Positions 9,814-20,542 of a stretch of DNA of 20,968 nucleotides are shown in pieces. Below the pieces are notes generated by a model. That model did no database searches. It saw only the letters and a program-made list of their open reading frames with translations, and was not told the origin of the DNA. Source of the DNA: Mesotaenium endlicherianum (taxonomy: Eukaryota > Streptophyta > Zygnematophyceae > Zygnematales > Mesotaeniaceae); contig WELA01013799.1 in the NCBI GenBank assembly GCA_009602735.1, forward strand, positions 424,466 to 445,433, read 5' to 3'. The stretch's first letter is position 1. The number at the start of each line of letters is the position of its first letter. A program made the translations under genes and the position numbers.

Positions 9814-9892
9814 AGGGCACTGCTAGCTCTGGCTATTGGCTTCCTCTTTACGTCATGGTTACCATTCGAGGCAGTCCATTGTCTTACGCCAG
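9775..9892 (+). CDS. EF-SAM gene, exon 1 (signal peptide)
   Basis: The ATG at 9775 is the first after an in-frame TAA at 9745. It encodes a basic n-region (RKR), a hydrophobic core ALLALAIGFLFTSWLPF and a polar end with likely cleavage near residues 33-38. It ends CCA G before GTATTC (phase 1). G+AG then gives Glu at the start of exon 2. The start context is weak (C at -3); Met43 in exon 2 has a better context, so a form without the signal peptide is possible. Confidence 0.55.
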
Positions 9893-12457
9893 GTATTCTG
9901 GAATTTTGGACTTGTGCTTTCGTATTAGTTAGTCTGCTTCATAAGCAATTTGATCACAGTCTGCAAAAGAGGTCTTTGTCGACTGACTTGCTCTGCTGAT
10001 CTAGAATTTGAACTCGAGCCCAGTACTTTTGTACCTACACACTGCCGTGAAACCAAATTTGCTATGCTAGAAACCTTGCTGCAGACACATCACTTGGAGC
10101 ACTGCAGCTTCTGTACACCAGCTTCCACTTCAAGGTTGCAATTTCTACATCAGGCCGTCACTTATGATTGATTCATCCTCACTCCACTATTTCTGTGTCT
10201 GAATGCTTGTTGTGTATTACATCTACAGAGTCTGTGATGGCAATGGCAGGCAAGTCACGCTCGCTAGATGATTTCTTCTCAGTTGTGGATCGTGATGGGG
10301 ATGGAGAGATTGAGCAACATGAAGCTAGCAAGGTGAGGCATGGATTCAAACAGTGTCCTTGTCATTTCATTCTCCAATACGAGCCTCAGGAAAAAATAAA
10401 TCTTGGGATACATAGCACCAGCGTGGGAAAGTTTTAGGCCCTTCTAGAAACAGGTGAAGTCTATGTACCACTGTGAACAAGCACCCGCGCTGTCAGCCTT
10501 CAAATTAGGTAAAAGAGGGGTCTTGATTGTAATTTCTAATGGCCCACGTGACTTTTCCTCAGATTACAAATGCATAATATGTTGTACCTTTTGAGGTAAT
10601 TGATGAAGGGTTGTCGTTTGAAACCCTTAGGCTCGATGTTTTGAGCTCTTTCTTCACACTATCCATCTCACACAACCACCTTAGGTCTGTGACGAGCTTC
10701 AACGTTGAGTCTTGTTAGCCGAAGTTCCTAATTTGGTCCTATTGGCTTCTGCGGGAAATTTTGATGCTCACTCCTGTGTTTCACTTGCAGCCAAACTCTG
10801 CTCCTATGTGGTTATTTAACTCCAGAAAATATAGACATTTTTTCCCCCACCCCCACCCGTCTCCCAAGCTCACTCCCTGCTCAACCTTTCTCCTGCAGCC
10901 AAGCTCACTCCTGCATGCTCACTTGACCTGCAGCAGCCAGGTTCACTCCTGCATGCTCAACCTATTTGCTGCAGCCAACCTCACGCCTGCATGCTCTCCC
11001 AATCTGCAGCCAATGGGCCTGCGGATCTGCTCTCCTGATTGCATGCAATTGGGCCTTGTTGCTTCTTCACTGTCCCTGAATCATATGCCGCCTGGTTGAC
11101 GTTTTGTGGGGCATTGCAATGCTGCAGTTTTCAACCAAAGACTTGGGTGTCATCATGATGAGTATTATTTGATGGCGACATTGTCTGTTGGAACTCCTAG
11201 TGCGGAGCTGAGACTAGGAAGCCAGAGAGGCTTGTCACAAATTTGCTTGCAGGCCAAGCTCGAATTGCAGCACCTAGAAGTTGGTAGCTGAATAGCAGCT
11301 CAAATGTGGGGATATTTTGAAGTGCTGCAATTAGCTGCTCCTGAGCTGCAAGATGAGCACCCTTTGTGATCAGGGACGCTTGAGGACTTTCACAAAGCTC
11401 AAGCTTTACAGAACATGATAGAGCACTACAAACTATGCTGGGAATGCAACTCTCTGGGAGGGATAGCGCATCTCAAAGGCATGGCTCAATTACTCCTCTG
11501 TTTCCCCCTTCCCCTCCTATATCATCCACATGTGAGAGCCGCCTCAAATAGCTCCTACTCAGCTTTCCTGCTCTGTTCTACTGCTCAGTGGTTTGCCCTA
11601 GCTCTTTCAGTGCTACCCCACCTGAAGCCCTAAGCGCATGCACGTTGTAGACAGTCAAAACAGCGCACCTTTGCCTCTGCACGGTGTTTGTTGTGGACGC
11701 AGTTCCTGGAGATGATGGGGGAGGTGGAGGCACCTGAAGAGGGGGACTCGAAGGAGGACGAGGCCAGCATAGGGGAGCTGCTAGCCCTGCACAACATCAA
11801 TTTCAACTTCAGCTATGGGGGCAACACCATCTCCGCCTCCGAGCTCACTGTAAGCTCTCTCCTGCCCCTCTCTCTCCCCTCTCCCCTTTCCCCGCCCCCA
11901 CTCCTTCCCCATAAAAATAAGATGCATGTACACGGTAGAGCCCTCTGTTTAGGGTCTGAAGAACCGAAGTGTTTGGATCCCAATGTGCACCTCTGTGGTG
12001 ATCAAGCTGCTGGCTGGAGGAGCGCAGCGGGGGCTTCATTGGCGGAACCCTGAGAGCAGAGAGACCCCCTGCATGTAGGGTTTGTAGTGGTGCACGGGAA
12101 GTAGGAGTATGGATATAGGGTTGGTGGAAGAGCACCGGCACAAGAGCACCGGCATCAGCGCTTGCATGGAACGAGGGCTCTGTTTGTGCTGAACAGAGGG
12201 CTGGACTGGTGCTAGTTCAACTACAGCACGACAAGCACACATTGCGAGCAGAGAGTTGGGGTGGTGGTATTCTTGACAACGGCATGACAAGGGCATGTCT
12301 TGAGCAGAGAGATGGAGTAGTGCTAGTGCTGATCATGGCATGACCAGGGCCCGTCATCACTATGGCATGTTCTTTGAAGTGCTAGAGGCAAGATCCCCAA
12401 CAATCACCCGGCAGCAGCGTCTGCCTGCCTCTGCGCTGATCACTTTGCGGAACATGT

Positions 12458-12510
<53 letters not shown>

Positions 12511-15500
12511 GGTGGTGCCTGTGGCGGGCGAGCAGGACCACCTGAGGGACATGCTAACGCAGGACCGGGTGGTGGACTGGGTCATCCACGGCCTGCGGCT
12601 GCCCCAGTACGCCGACACGTTCGAGGGCAATGCAATCGACGGCCTCGATTTCCCGGCCCTCATCGCGGACAATGGCGACGCCATCGAGAAGGACCTGGGG
12701 GTGGCGAGCCCCCTCCACAGGAGCAAGATCCACAAGGCCCTGCTGCGTCAGATCTTTGGCATCGGGCGCGTGCCTGGCCCGCCCCAACAGCTCACCTGCC
12801 AGGTAGACGACACCTGCCGCGGCATCCAGCTCCAATGGGACCCCCCGGACAACCTCGGGGCGCCACCTGTACACAAGTACCTGGTGCAGCGCCGTACTCG
12901 GCCCACTGCGTGGGTCGTCGTCGGCGATCCGAAAGACGACGCCTTTCTGGACCAGGGAACAGGGCTGCAGCCGGGCGGTAGCCACATGTACCGCGTGCAG
13001 GCCTGGGGAGGGCACGGCCCTTCCGAATGGGTCACCATCGAAGGCTGCATGGCGCCATCTCCAAGTGCCACCTGTCCTTCAGCAGCTGCAGCAACGCTCA
13101 GCCCCGGGTCTGAGGACACCAAAGTCGGCCTGAGCGAGAGCCCACTGGGTGCAGCCGCTGACGAAGCTGCAGCCGCAGTCGTGAAAGGCCAGGGAGCGAC
13201 ACCTGTCGCATCTCCTGTTGCAGCCCCAGGGGCTGACGGCGGGAAGGAAGGGGGGCATGGCGAGGATCGGCACGGGCGGCACCACGAGTGGTCCATGTGG
13301 ATGCAGGTGGCGGTGGCTTGCTTTGTCCTGCTTGCAAAGCAGGGGTACATGCCCCGGCTGGCCGTGCGGACCTTCAGGCGGGTGAGCAGCCCCGTGCTTG
13401 CAAGAATCAAGACCAAGTATGCGATCTCGCGCGCCAGCCCGTATGCGTGCTGCCGCTGGTTTGCGCGCCTCACCGAGGCCGTGGTCTTCCTCGTCCTCCT
13501 CGCCCAGGCCATGCTGCGCAAGACCCGCGGCGTCTTGGAGGAGGAGGAGCCCCCCCCTTCAGGAGCGGCGCCGGCAGCGGCATTGCCAGTTGGCAGCGGC
13601 GTGCCCGTGCCCGGCGTCTCGTTCCTGCGTAGCGGTCCCTTGGCGGCGGCAGCAACGCTCCTTCCCTTGCCACACTCTTCGCACCAGCCTGAGCACAGCG
13701 CCACGTCCAGGAGATGGGCGGACGGCGCATTTAGCAACTCGGCGGAGCACACGTGGGAGGAGATGGTGGCGGCTATGACCAAGGGCGCGCTGCAGCTGGA
13801 GGATGGAGCTGAGCTGGCGGACGGCGCCGGCGGCAATGGGGGCCCCCTGGGCTCCGTGCCCGAAGGGGAGCTCCCGCGCGCCCCGACGCCAAGGTCTTTT
13901 GGGAAGAGCGCCAGCGCATACCCCTCTGAAGCAGGGGGGGGGCTCAAGCACCCGCCGTCGGCAGCGTTCGTCGACGACTTGTCCGCTCTATTGGCGCATG
14001 CCAATGCCAGCGGTGCTGGTGGCGCCAGCTATAAGGCCGCCACAGACGGGGCCGCTGCTGGCTCCTCTGCTGTTGATTCGGCGGATGCGCGCCACGTTGA
14101 TAGCTTGGAGAGGCTGCTGCGGCCTGACGACCCCAAGGTGTGCGAGAAGGTGGCCATTCTTGCGGAGCTCCGACGGGGTGTCTCCTCCTCCTCCCCCTCC
14201 TCGTTCGGTGGAGGTCCTGACCCTGCGGCCCTCCCGAGCCTGGCCCACCTGGCAGCGACATGTGGCAGCAGCTCCGTGGACGGCAGCGCTGGGGCCCTTG
14301 CCACAGAAGAGCCTTTGAGCACGAGCGAGAGGCTGAGAGAGGCCAGCGCCCTGCCCTACAGCGCTGCCGCTTTGAACGGGGCCTCAACGGCTCCGTCGGG
14401 GGGGAAGAGCAGCCTGTCGGAGAGTGAGAGCGACGAGATGGCGGAGGTGGAGGAGGAGGCCGAGGGGGAGGGCTTGCACGACGACGGCAGGAGGGAGTAC
14501 GCGCGGGAGTACTCGGGGGGCAGCAGCGGCAGCAGCAATGGCGGCAGCGGGCGAGGGGGGCGGTACAGGTGTGATTCATTTCGTGATTTTTGCACTCTGT
14601 TCGGAGCTTTAACATTGAGACCATGAGTACGCATGAGGTGTATTTGCCCGGTAGTAGCCTTGTACTCTCACGTGGCTGGAACTTCTGCCCACGTGGAAGC
14701 TGAGCAACTTTGTCACACCTGCTTTGTTGGATTTCTGGAGCGCGAAGGCGCTTGCTCTGAAAGGTTAAGGGCATAGCGGTTCCATGCTCGTGGTTTGGCT
14801 GAACAAAGAAGATCTGCAACATCTATTGGTCGCTCTAAGTGCGTCGTATCTGTGTGTCATAATACTTTGCGTGTTAGGGACGTCTTGTGTCGCTTCTGTA
14901 GCATTTGTGTCTGGTGCGCTGTGTGTGCGCGCGCGCGGGTGTGCGTGTGCATGTGTACAAGTATGCATGTGAGGAAGAGAGAGAGTGACTGGCTGGCTGG
15001 GTGTCTGGGCTCATCAAGAAGTCCTTTTGGGCGGATTTCTTGCTGGCAGGTGCAACCAGGAGGGGTGCCGGTCGCGCTTCGACCGATGGCACACGATCTC
15101 GGACTGGCGGGCGAGCCTGAGCAAGCACTTCTGCCGCGACTGCCAGGGCGTGTACTGCGTGAAGCACACGCGCATCTCGCCGCACGGCTCGCGCGGCCAG
15201 TGCGGCCTCGACAGCAAGTGCCTCTGCTACGCTTGCTTCGCACGCCTGCCGCCCGAGGCTCGCGAGAAGATGGAGCGGATCAACAAGCTCCGCGCTGGCC
15301 CGCCCGTGCTGCTGACCCCCTCTTCCTCCTCCGCTGGAGCCGCCGCCGACGAGGGCGCCTCCCCGCGAGAGGGCGAGGCGCACCACCACGCGCGCGACGC
15401 CTCGCCTCGCGCGTTGGAGCGAGACAAGCGCCGGCCGCTCGGCCTCCCCCTTCCGGGCGCGGGCCTGCTCTTTGGCCTGTCTGGCAAGGCCATGACGCCC

Positions 15501-16367
15501 CCCCACAGGAGCCCGGAGCACGAGCACGGCCGGGAGCGCGAGCGAGAGCAGCGGGTCATGCCGTCTTCCAAATCGTTTGCAAATCACGAATCTGCAAGCA
15601 TGGCGGGACATGCAGCCCGCGACGCATCTGTGGTGTACCGGAAGTCGCAGTCGGCGGGCCCATTCCCGCACAACATTGGTCTGGCAGAGGGCCAGCTGTC
15701 GCACCACGAGCCGCCACTGCAGCAGCAGCAGCTGGATCACGAGCCGCATCATGAGCAGCAGCAGCAGCTGGAACAGCTTCAGCAGCACGTGAGAATGTCT
15801 CCTCCTCATTCCGGAGGTGGCAACACTCTCGCGGAGCACAGCGGACATGTGGAGAATGGAGATGATGTTCAGATCCGGCCAGGTGTCCGTATGGGAGAGC
15901 ACTCGAGTAGCCCCCGTAGAGGTCACGTGTCACTGGCATCTCCTCCTGTCCCTTCCTCCATTTCCGCGGAGTTTGCCTTTCCCACCAGTAAGAGTTTGGG
16001 GTCTGATAGATTGGAGGGCGAAAGCCTGCGGGATTATCTTAAAGCGGAAGGTGGGGGGTGGGGCGCAGGCTCTCACGCTCACCCGCTTCCAGGGCACGGG
16101 GTAGGAGCGTCGCCGCCGCCAGGTGGCCAGCTTCCGGCCGCGACTGTGGGGATGGGAATGGCGGCAGCCCCTGCTGCTGGCGTGCGGGAAACGTTGGGCA
16201 GTATGAGGGTGGAAAGGGACCATGGAGGAGTGCAGCCCGAGAGAAGGGCAGCCATGGACAGGCTGGGTGCTGGTATTGGCACCGGGTTCGCTAGGCCGGT
16301 CGTGTCGTCTCTGCTGAGTGGGAAGGAGAGTGTGGCAGGTGTTGCAGAAGCAGACAATGTGCACTGA
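9775..16367 (+). CDS. STIM-like EF-hand/SAM protein with FN3 and FYVE-like zinc finger
   Basis: Five exons (9775-9892, 10229-10332, 11703-11849, 12536-14568, 15050-16367) join in exact phase to 1,239 aa. In order: signal peptide (RKR followed by a hydrophobic stretch, residues 12-36); canonical EF loop 60-71, DRDGDGEIEQHE; a degenerate second EF-hand near 108-126 (FNFSYGGNTISASEL); a SAM domain 132-198 (VVDWVIHGLRLPQYADTF to HRSKIHKALLRQIFG); an FN3 domain 203-294; hydrophobic segments at about 375-390 and 434-450; a disordered region with a helical patch near 643-672; a FYVE-like Cys-rich finger 802-863; and a Gln-rich and disordered tail. The first half matches the ER-luminal calcium sensor of STIM. 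Role is inferred: calcium sensing in the lumen and, if the finger is cytosolic, phosphoinositide or protein contact. A TGTAA lies 45 nt after the stop. Confidence 0.8.
10229..10332 (+). CDS. EF-SAM gene, exon 2 (canonical EF-hand)
   Basis: The acceptor ACATCTACAG ends at 10228 and the donor GTGAGG starts at 10333 (phase 0). It encodes the E-helix LDDFFSVV and a complete 12-residue EF loop with Asp at 1, 3 and 5, Gly at 6, Ile at 8 and Glu at 12. Confidence 0.85.
10864..11014. repeat. Imperfect CTGCAGCC...CTGCATGCTC tandem repeat
   Basis: About four degenerate units of 35-45 nt carry CTGCAGCCAAGCTCACTCCT and CTGCATGCTC. They lie in intron 2 of the EF-SAM gene (10333-11702). I see no coding exon elsewhere in that 1,370-nt intron. 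Confidence 0.75.
11703..11849 (+). CDS. EF-SAM gene, exon 3 (F-helix and hidden EF-hand)
   Basis: The acceptor TTGTGGACGCAG ends at 11702 and the donor is GTAAGC at 11850; both ends are phase 0. It continues the EF helix (FLEMMGEVEAP) through an acidic linker to FNFSYGGNTISASELT. This last part has the spacing of a second EF-hand without calcium ligands. As a symmetric exon it could be skipped without losing the frame. Confidence 0.85.
12191..12354. repeat. Degenerate ~56-nt tandem repeat
   Basis: Three units start near 12191, 12246 and 12302 with GA(A/G)CAGAG(A/G)G, and each contains a CATGAC-like segment. They lie in intron 3 of the EF-SAM gene (11850-12535). Confidence 0.7.
12459..12506 (+). 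repeat. (CT)24 microsatellite acting as polypyrimidine tract
   Basis: A perfect run of 24 CT units ends 29 nt before the acceptor of the SAM-encoding exon. Confidence 0.97.
12536..14568 (+). CDS. EF-SAM gene, exon 4 (SAM, FN3, hydrophobic segments)
   Basis: The acceptor GGGCGAGCAG ends at 12535, 29 nt after a (CT)24 run. The exon starts GAC CAC CTG in phase 0 and ends TAC AG before GTGTGA (phase 2). It carries the SAM domain, the FN3 domain (PGPPQQLTC, IQLQWDPP, YRVQAWGGHGPSEW), two hydrophobic stretches (QVAVACFVLLA and EAVVFLVLLAQAML) and a long Ser/Ala/Gly-rich region. GC-rich codons produce long antisense frames here that are not genes. Confidence 0.9.
14569..15049 (+). other. EF-SAM gene, intron 4
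   Basis: A 481-nt intron from GTGTGA to GGCAG, AT-richer than its neighbours, with a GCGC/GTGT alternating tract near 14918-14960. No coding signal is seen. Confidence 0.85.
15050..16367 (+). CDS. EF-SAM gene, exon 5 (FYVE-like finger, Gln-rich tail, stop)
   Basis: The acceptor TTGCTGGCAG ends at 15049 and AG+G gives Arg801. The finger pattern is C-x4-C (802, 807), then C-x2-C-x4-C-x2-H (829, 832, 837, 840), then C-x5-C-x-C-x2-C (852, 858, 860, 863), with LSKHFCRDCQGVYC like the basic motif of FYVE fingers. A Gln-rich stretch follows near residues 1023-1047. The stop is TGA at 16365-16367. A possible GTGAGA donor at 15790 is not needed. Confidence 0.88.
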
Positions 16368-17888
16368 AGTTCCCTTCTGTCAGCATTGTCCTCCCTGTGA
16401 GCACAAGAATGTGTAATGAGGTCCCGGCCCCAGCTCCCTGTCCTTGTGTTGAAGTTGTACTGTGTTGAGAGGAGTTGACGGGTGTGAGGGTGTTGCCACT
16501 GAAGTCTTGCCAACTTCTTCTTCGTTTCCTTGTCGTTACAGTTATTTGAGGCCGCATGTAGGTCATGTTCACATCAGTTGACCAATTTGTGGTATGTATT
16601 CTCATACATATTGGCCCAAAGCTAAGTAAGGTACCGAAGAGGTCTCAACCCTCTCTAGGTCAGTGGAAATTATGGCAGAAGTTGCCAGTCCACAAGTTTA
16701 TATATTTGTAGTTTCTTAATTCATGTACGTATTCCCATCTATACATGTTGTGTATTGGTGGGGCTTTTGCGGAGTCACTAACGACATCTCTAACCCAGTA
16801 CACTGGCTTGCAAGTATGTTGAAGGCGTTGATGATGACGTGAGTAATGTTGAAAACTGCAGCCAAGAGCTTGCAAGACTTCGTACTATCTTACTGTGGAC
16901 AGTGCTATGCAGTGAGCGTCTTTAAGGTCTGTCAAAGAACTTGAATAACTATGGCCCCATCTATTTTTGCTGGCCAAAGAATGTCCTTCCAAAACATGTT
17001 CAAAGCATTGATACTACGCAGTCGTTTGTGAGTTGAGCTTGAGAGCTCTAATTGTGGGCACAAATCTTGTTTACATAAAATATGAACCTAACGAATCACC
17101 ATCAATGGCGTCTTATTGAAGGGTCAATAGTTCCACGTTCTTCTACACCTTGTCAATTGACCAAATCTATAATGGATGTGCGGAATATAGTACCCATCGA
17201 ACGTTGTTCTAAGCAGTACTTCTTGCGTACACCAAAGCAGTACTTCTTGCGTACACCAAAGTAGTACTGGAATTCTACAAAGTGTTCTCTGAAGTTGTTA
17301 GTGCTCAATACTAAGTGCATGTGTGTGCGTGCTAGAGTAGCTGAGAATCTACAAAATGCATGTTGCTTAATTGTCTGATGGCTGGAAAAGGCAGCGTACA
17401 TTGGCGTACATGCCATGGTACACAATGAAACTGACAATGGCGCTGCGTACTTGTGCGTCCTAAGCACACTCTGCTCACAAGAATTGACCGCGTCACGACG
17501 AACCACATCCTGTTGCTCCTAGTTTTAAAATATGCCCGTACAGTTTCTTTTGGCACTATTGTACGAATTGCAATACCCCGTTTCGTTATACTTCGTAATA
17601 CGCGTATAACCTGATTTTTTGATTTATTTTTGATTTATAGTCGGTTTATATCACCGACACTCACGTTTTTCAACGTATTCCAACGTACAGTTATTACTCT
17701 CACGTTTCGTATGCGCAGCAAATACGTGCACACGTATGCAGCAAATCCGAATATCATAACTAGGCTGTTACTCCCATATTGATTACCATGTGATTAAATT
17801 TGAGCATTGTTGATCCAATTCATTTGTACTGCACCATGTCGTTGCCACGGACTTATTCATTTTCTTTATGAACACGCACAGTTTGAAA
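16368..17888. other. AT-rich 3' flank, no gene seen
   Basis: It holds the 3' UTR of the EF-SAM gene, with a TGTAA at 16412 as a possible poly(A) signal, then AT-rich DNA. Apart from a 24-nt tandem duplication near 17213, I see nothing recognisable. Short frames lack coding character. Confidence 0.6.
17213..17260. repeat. Perfect 24-nt tandem duplication
   Basis: Two identical copies of a 24-nt unit containing GCAGTACTTCTTGCGTAC are followed by a partial third start, GTAGTACT. Confidence 0.95.
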
Positions 17889-18313
17889 TGAAACAAATTG
17901 ATACATTTCTTAGTAAAATAGAATGTGTCATCTATTCAAGACAAGGATCTTTGACCACAAGTCGTAGCTTTTTGAAAGAGAGATGGTTTCTTGAAAGTTA
18001 GTATATTTCTTGAATTTGGCAAGTACTAGAGTGATTCTAAAATGCCTCTATGTTCTAACTCTTGTTTATAAACTTGCTACACAAGTAGTTTCAAGGAAGG
18101 TGCATGTTGACGTCTTGACGCCCAACACATCCCAAAACTTGCCACCTCTTTCTAGAATAATGTACACATGTCCTTTTGACCAATACATGGCATATTTGAC
18201 TTTTGCCACATGGACTTAATCTAGGTCCTTCTTCTAATTTCAAAAATGCTTTAGAAGGTTCAAAAGACATGAACCAAGTCACTAAAGTATCTATTCATAC
18301 TTGAATTTCCACA
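17889..18313. repeat. Dispersed repeat, copy 1
   Basis: It aligns colinearly with 20543-20968 over about 425 nt, by eye at roughly 85% identity. A 61-nt stretch (18121-18181) is perfectly conserved. It may derive from a retrotransposon 3' end: TGTTGACG at 18105 starts a degenerate inverted repeat before CCCAACACATCC. Confidence 0.85.
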
Positions 18314-20542
18314 ATATTAATCCACAAATATCCAAAGCATTAAAATATGAAAATGTCTAACTTATATCACTACGCGCATGGCGCAACGAAAATGGCAGAG
18401 GGTTACAGATTGCACCCGTCTATAGCCCCTGACTGTCTTCTTGCTACAAGCTCTCAAATTTTTCCGGCTTGCCCAAAGTTACTTGGATAGAAACCTTCCA
18501 TTTGCCTCAGCTGCTCAAAAGATAACATCAAGAACTTTTTATTTGATATACCAACTTAAAAATATTTACCCATCGTGAATAGATGTGGGCAATCTTTTTT
18601 TGTTGTATTTTGTAGCTGCTTAGGGTGCTATCTCATTTAAAAATTACCAAAATAAGTATGAAAGTCCTGTCTATCATCAAATCTACATACAAACTCAAAG
18701 TAATTACCAAACTACGAACGCCACATGTAAGCGTAGGCATTCTAGAATTCGCGTGAAAATGTGACGTGCCACACAAATTTGCACGCGACCCTACTCGACA
18801 CACTCTTTCTCGCTTTCTTTTCAAAAAAAATGGACCACTTTTCTAAGTGACCCAGCTGCACAAAGCAAATACTTCAAGCACATCAAAAATTTGCTCCACA
18901 AATGTTTTCCATACCAACTTTTTGCGCTTTTATTTTATAAATTCCATCTGTTTGTAAAATCCATTCCTTGCACTCCCTGCTATTCTCACGTAGGAACAAA
19001 GTGATATTAAGCTAATTTTAGCGTTTGCACAAAAGGTTAATTACTACTGGCACATTGCCATTCAAGTTGCCTGCTGCTCTCCTCTTTATCTCTCTAAGCA
19101 TGTTGGATTGATTTGAACTGCGCATCTATCGGTACTTAAGAAGCTTAGTTAGACCTGTACTTTGGTGGAGATTGTGGAGGTACTAAGCAATTTTCTCCCC
19201 CCAGGTTGATTTAGAGTGTGCATTTGGCCAGCCGTTATGTTTGCAGTTCTTGGGTTTGTCCAATTTGGAGATTGAAAAGCAACAGCTAAGTGGATAGCCT
19301 GTTCTATTGTGAATTCTCTGCAAGACAATCCGCTACTCACCTCGCTGCAGATACAATGGGATTTGCAACGCAAACGGGGTGTAAAAAACCACACATACAC
19401 AATGCCATAGGGGAAAGTGCAAGACAGTGGCGTTTATTCATGGCCCACATCACAATCAATACAATCTTTTGCCTGTTCTTTGCAAGGGGATTACAACCAG
19501 AGATGCAGGATCCATGTGTGTGATTGAGTCATGCCCTGATATTAAATAATTTCTACGCTTTTTCTTTGCATTCGGTGCATTCTTGAATGGGTTTAGCCAT
19601 TGCCGTCCCTTCTTTCGCCCGTATGGTATTCACAAGACAACTGAGTTTGAAGATATAACCCTCAGTTGTGTTGGCGTGGATGCCAAAAATTGCATTTTCC
19701 CTATCGTCACCGCAATATTTGACGTGAGACCATTAAAATTTGGTCATGTTTTTTGAGGATATTAAAGAGCTGCTTAGTAATTTTTTATCTATTTCACCTC
19801 GTCTCCTTGTTGGTCTCTACAAAATAGATGTAAACTATATTGTTTGTGCCTGCTTGTTTACTTGGACATTTCTTACTTGTGCGGATTGTTTGCAAGCTTG
19901 ATTTTGTGCCTCTTTGTTCGCTAGCCTTCCATTTGGCGTTCTTTGTTTTGTGTATGCATTCACGCATGCATGCGCAATCGTCAATAGATTTCTTGTGCAT
20001 GCGTGCGTGCGTGCGTGTGCATGTATGTGTGCTTGCTATTGTCATGTGCGTAAGTGTCATGCGTGTGTGCATGTGTGTTATGCATCATGCTAAAATGTTC
20101 GTTTCGTCTTACAAAGTGGGACCACTTGCAGCTGGGGGTCGGTATTTTGGTATTGGCTGCCCAGCTTTGACAAACAGCCCACTACAACCACGCCCATGAC
20201 GTGCTTCGTTTAGCCTCCTGCCTATCTTGTTAGCGTGCATACGCAATGGTTATTGTATGGTAAACAATACCGTGATGATACAAACCTATGCGATGTGGTC
20301 TATAATGACCTCTTATGACATGCGTGTGGGCAGGCTGCAGGTCCCGAGAAGCGACCGCTTACTATGATGTCTAATTGGCCAAAATGTTTGATCAAGGGAG
20401 TTGCTACAATCTTCCACAATGCAATGCATGCCTATTACTTGTTTCATTGAAACAGAATCTACAGAAGAGATTCAAGAACAAGAAGGTGACAGATCAGATC
20501 GACAAGCTTGCTTATGCAAAGACTGTAGGAGACTAAGCGTAG
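18314..20542. other. AT-rich stretch between repeat copies, no gene seen
   Basis: About 2.2 kb of AT-rich DNA between the two repeat copies. I see no reading frame resembling gag, pol, transposase or a host gene. A GCGT microsatellite lies at about 19997-20030. Confidence 0.6.

Noticed and set aside
10864-12354. CRISPR-like array in the tandem repeats
   Set aside because: Units are degenerate, directly adjacent without regular spacers, and lie in spliceosomal introns of a eukaryotic gene.
12748-14004. Long minus-strand reading frame (418 codons) opposite the SAM/FN3 exon
   Set aside because: It is the antisense of a GC-rich exon with clear SAM and FN3 domains. GC-rich codons remove stops on the other strand, and the product is low-complexity.
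13944-15926. Two further long minus-strand frames (292 and 350 codons)
   Set aside because: They are antisense of exons 4 and 5 of the EF-SAM gene, cross its intron boundaries, and give Arg/Pro/Ala-rich products with no domain.
17807-18001. Frame with LSKIE...IYSRQGSL shared by both dispersed repeats, as a possible conserved peptide
   Set aside because: Differences between the copies fall in all codon positions, so the shared peptide is explained by nucleotide identity of the repeat.
19840-20199. 119-codon plus-strand frame with hydrophobic, Cys/Val-rich product
   Set aside because: It partly translates a GTGC/GCGT repeat, lacks codon bias and has no recognisable domain.
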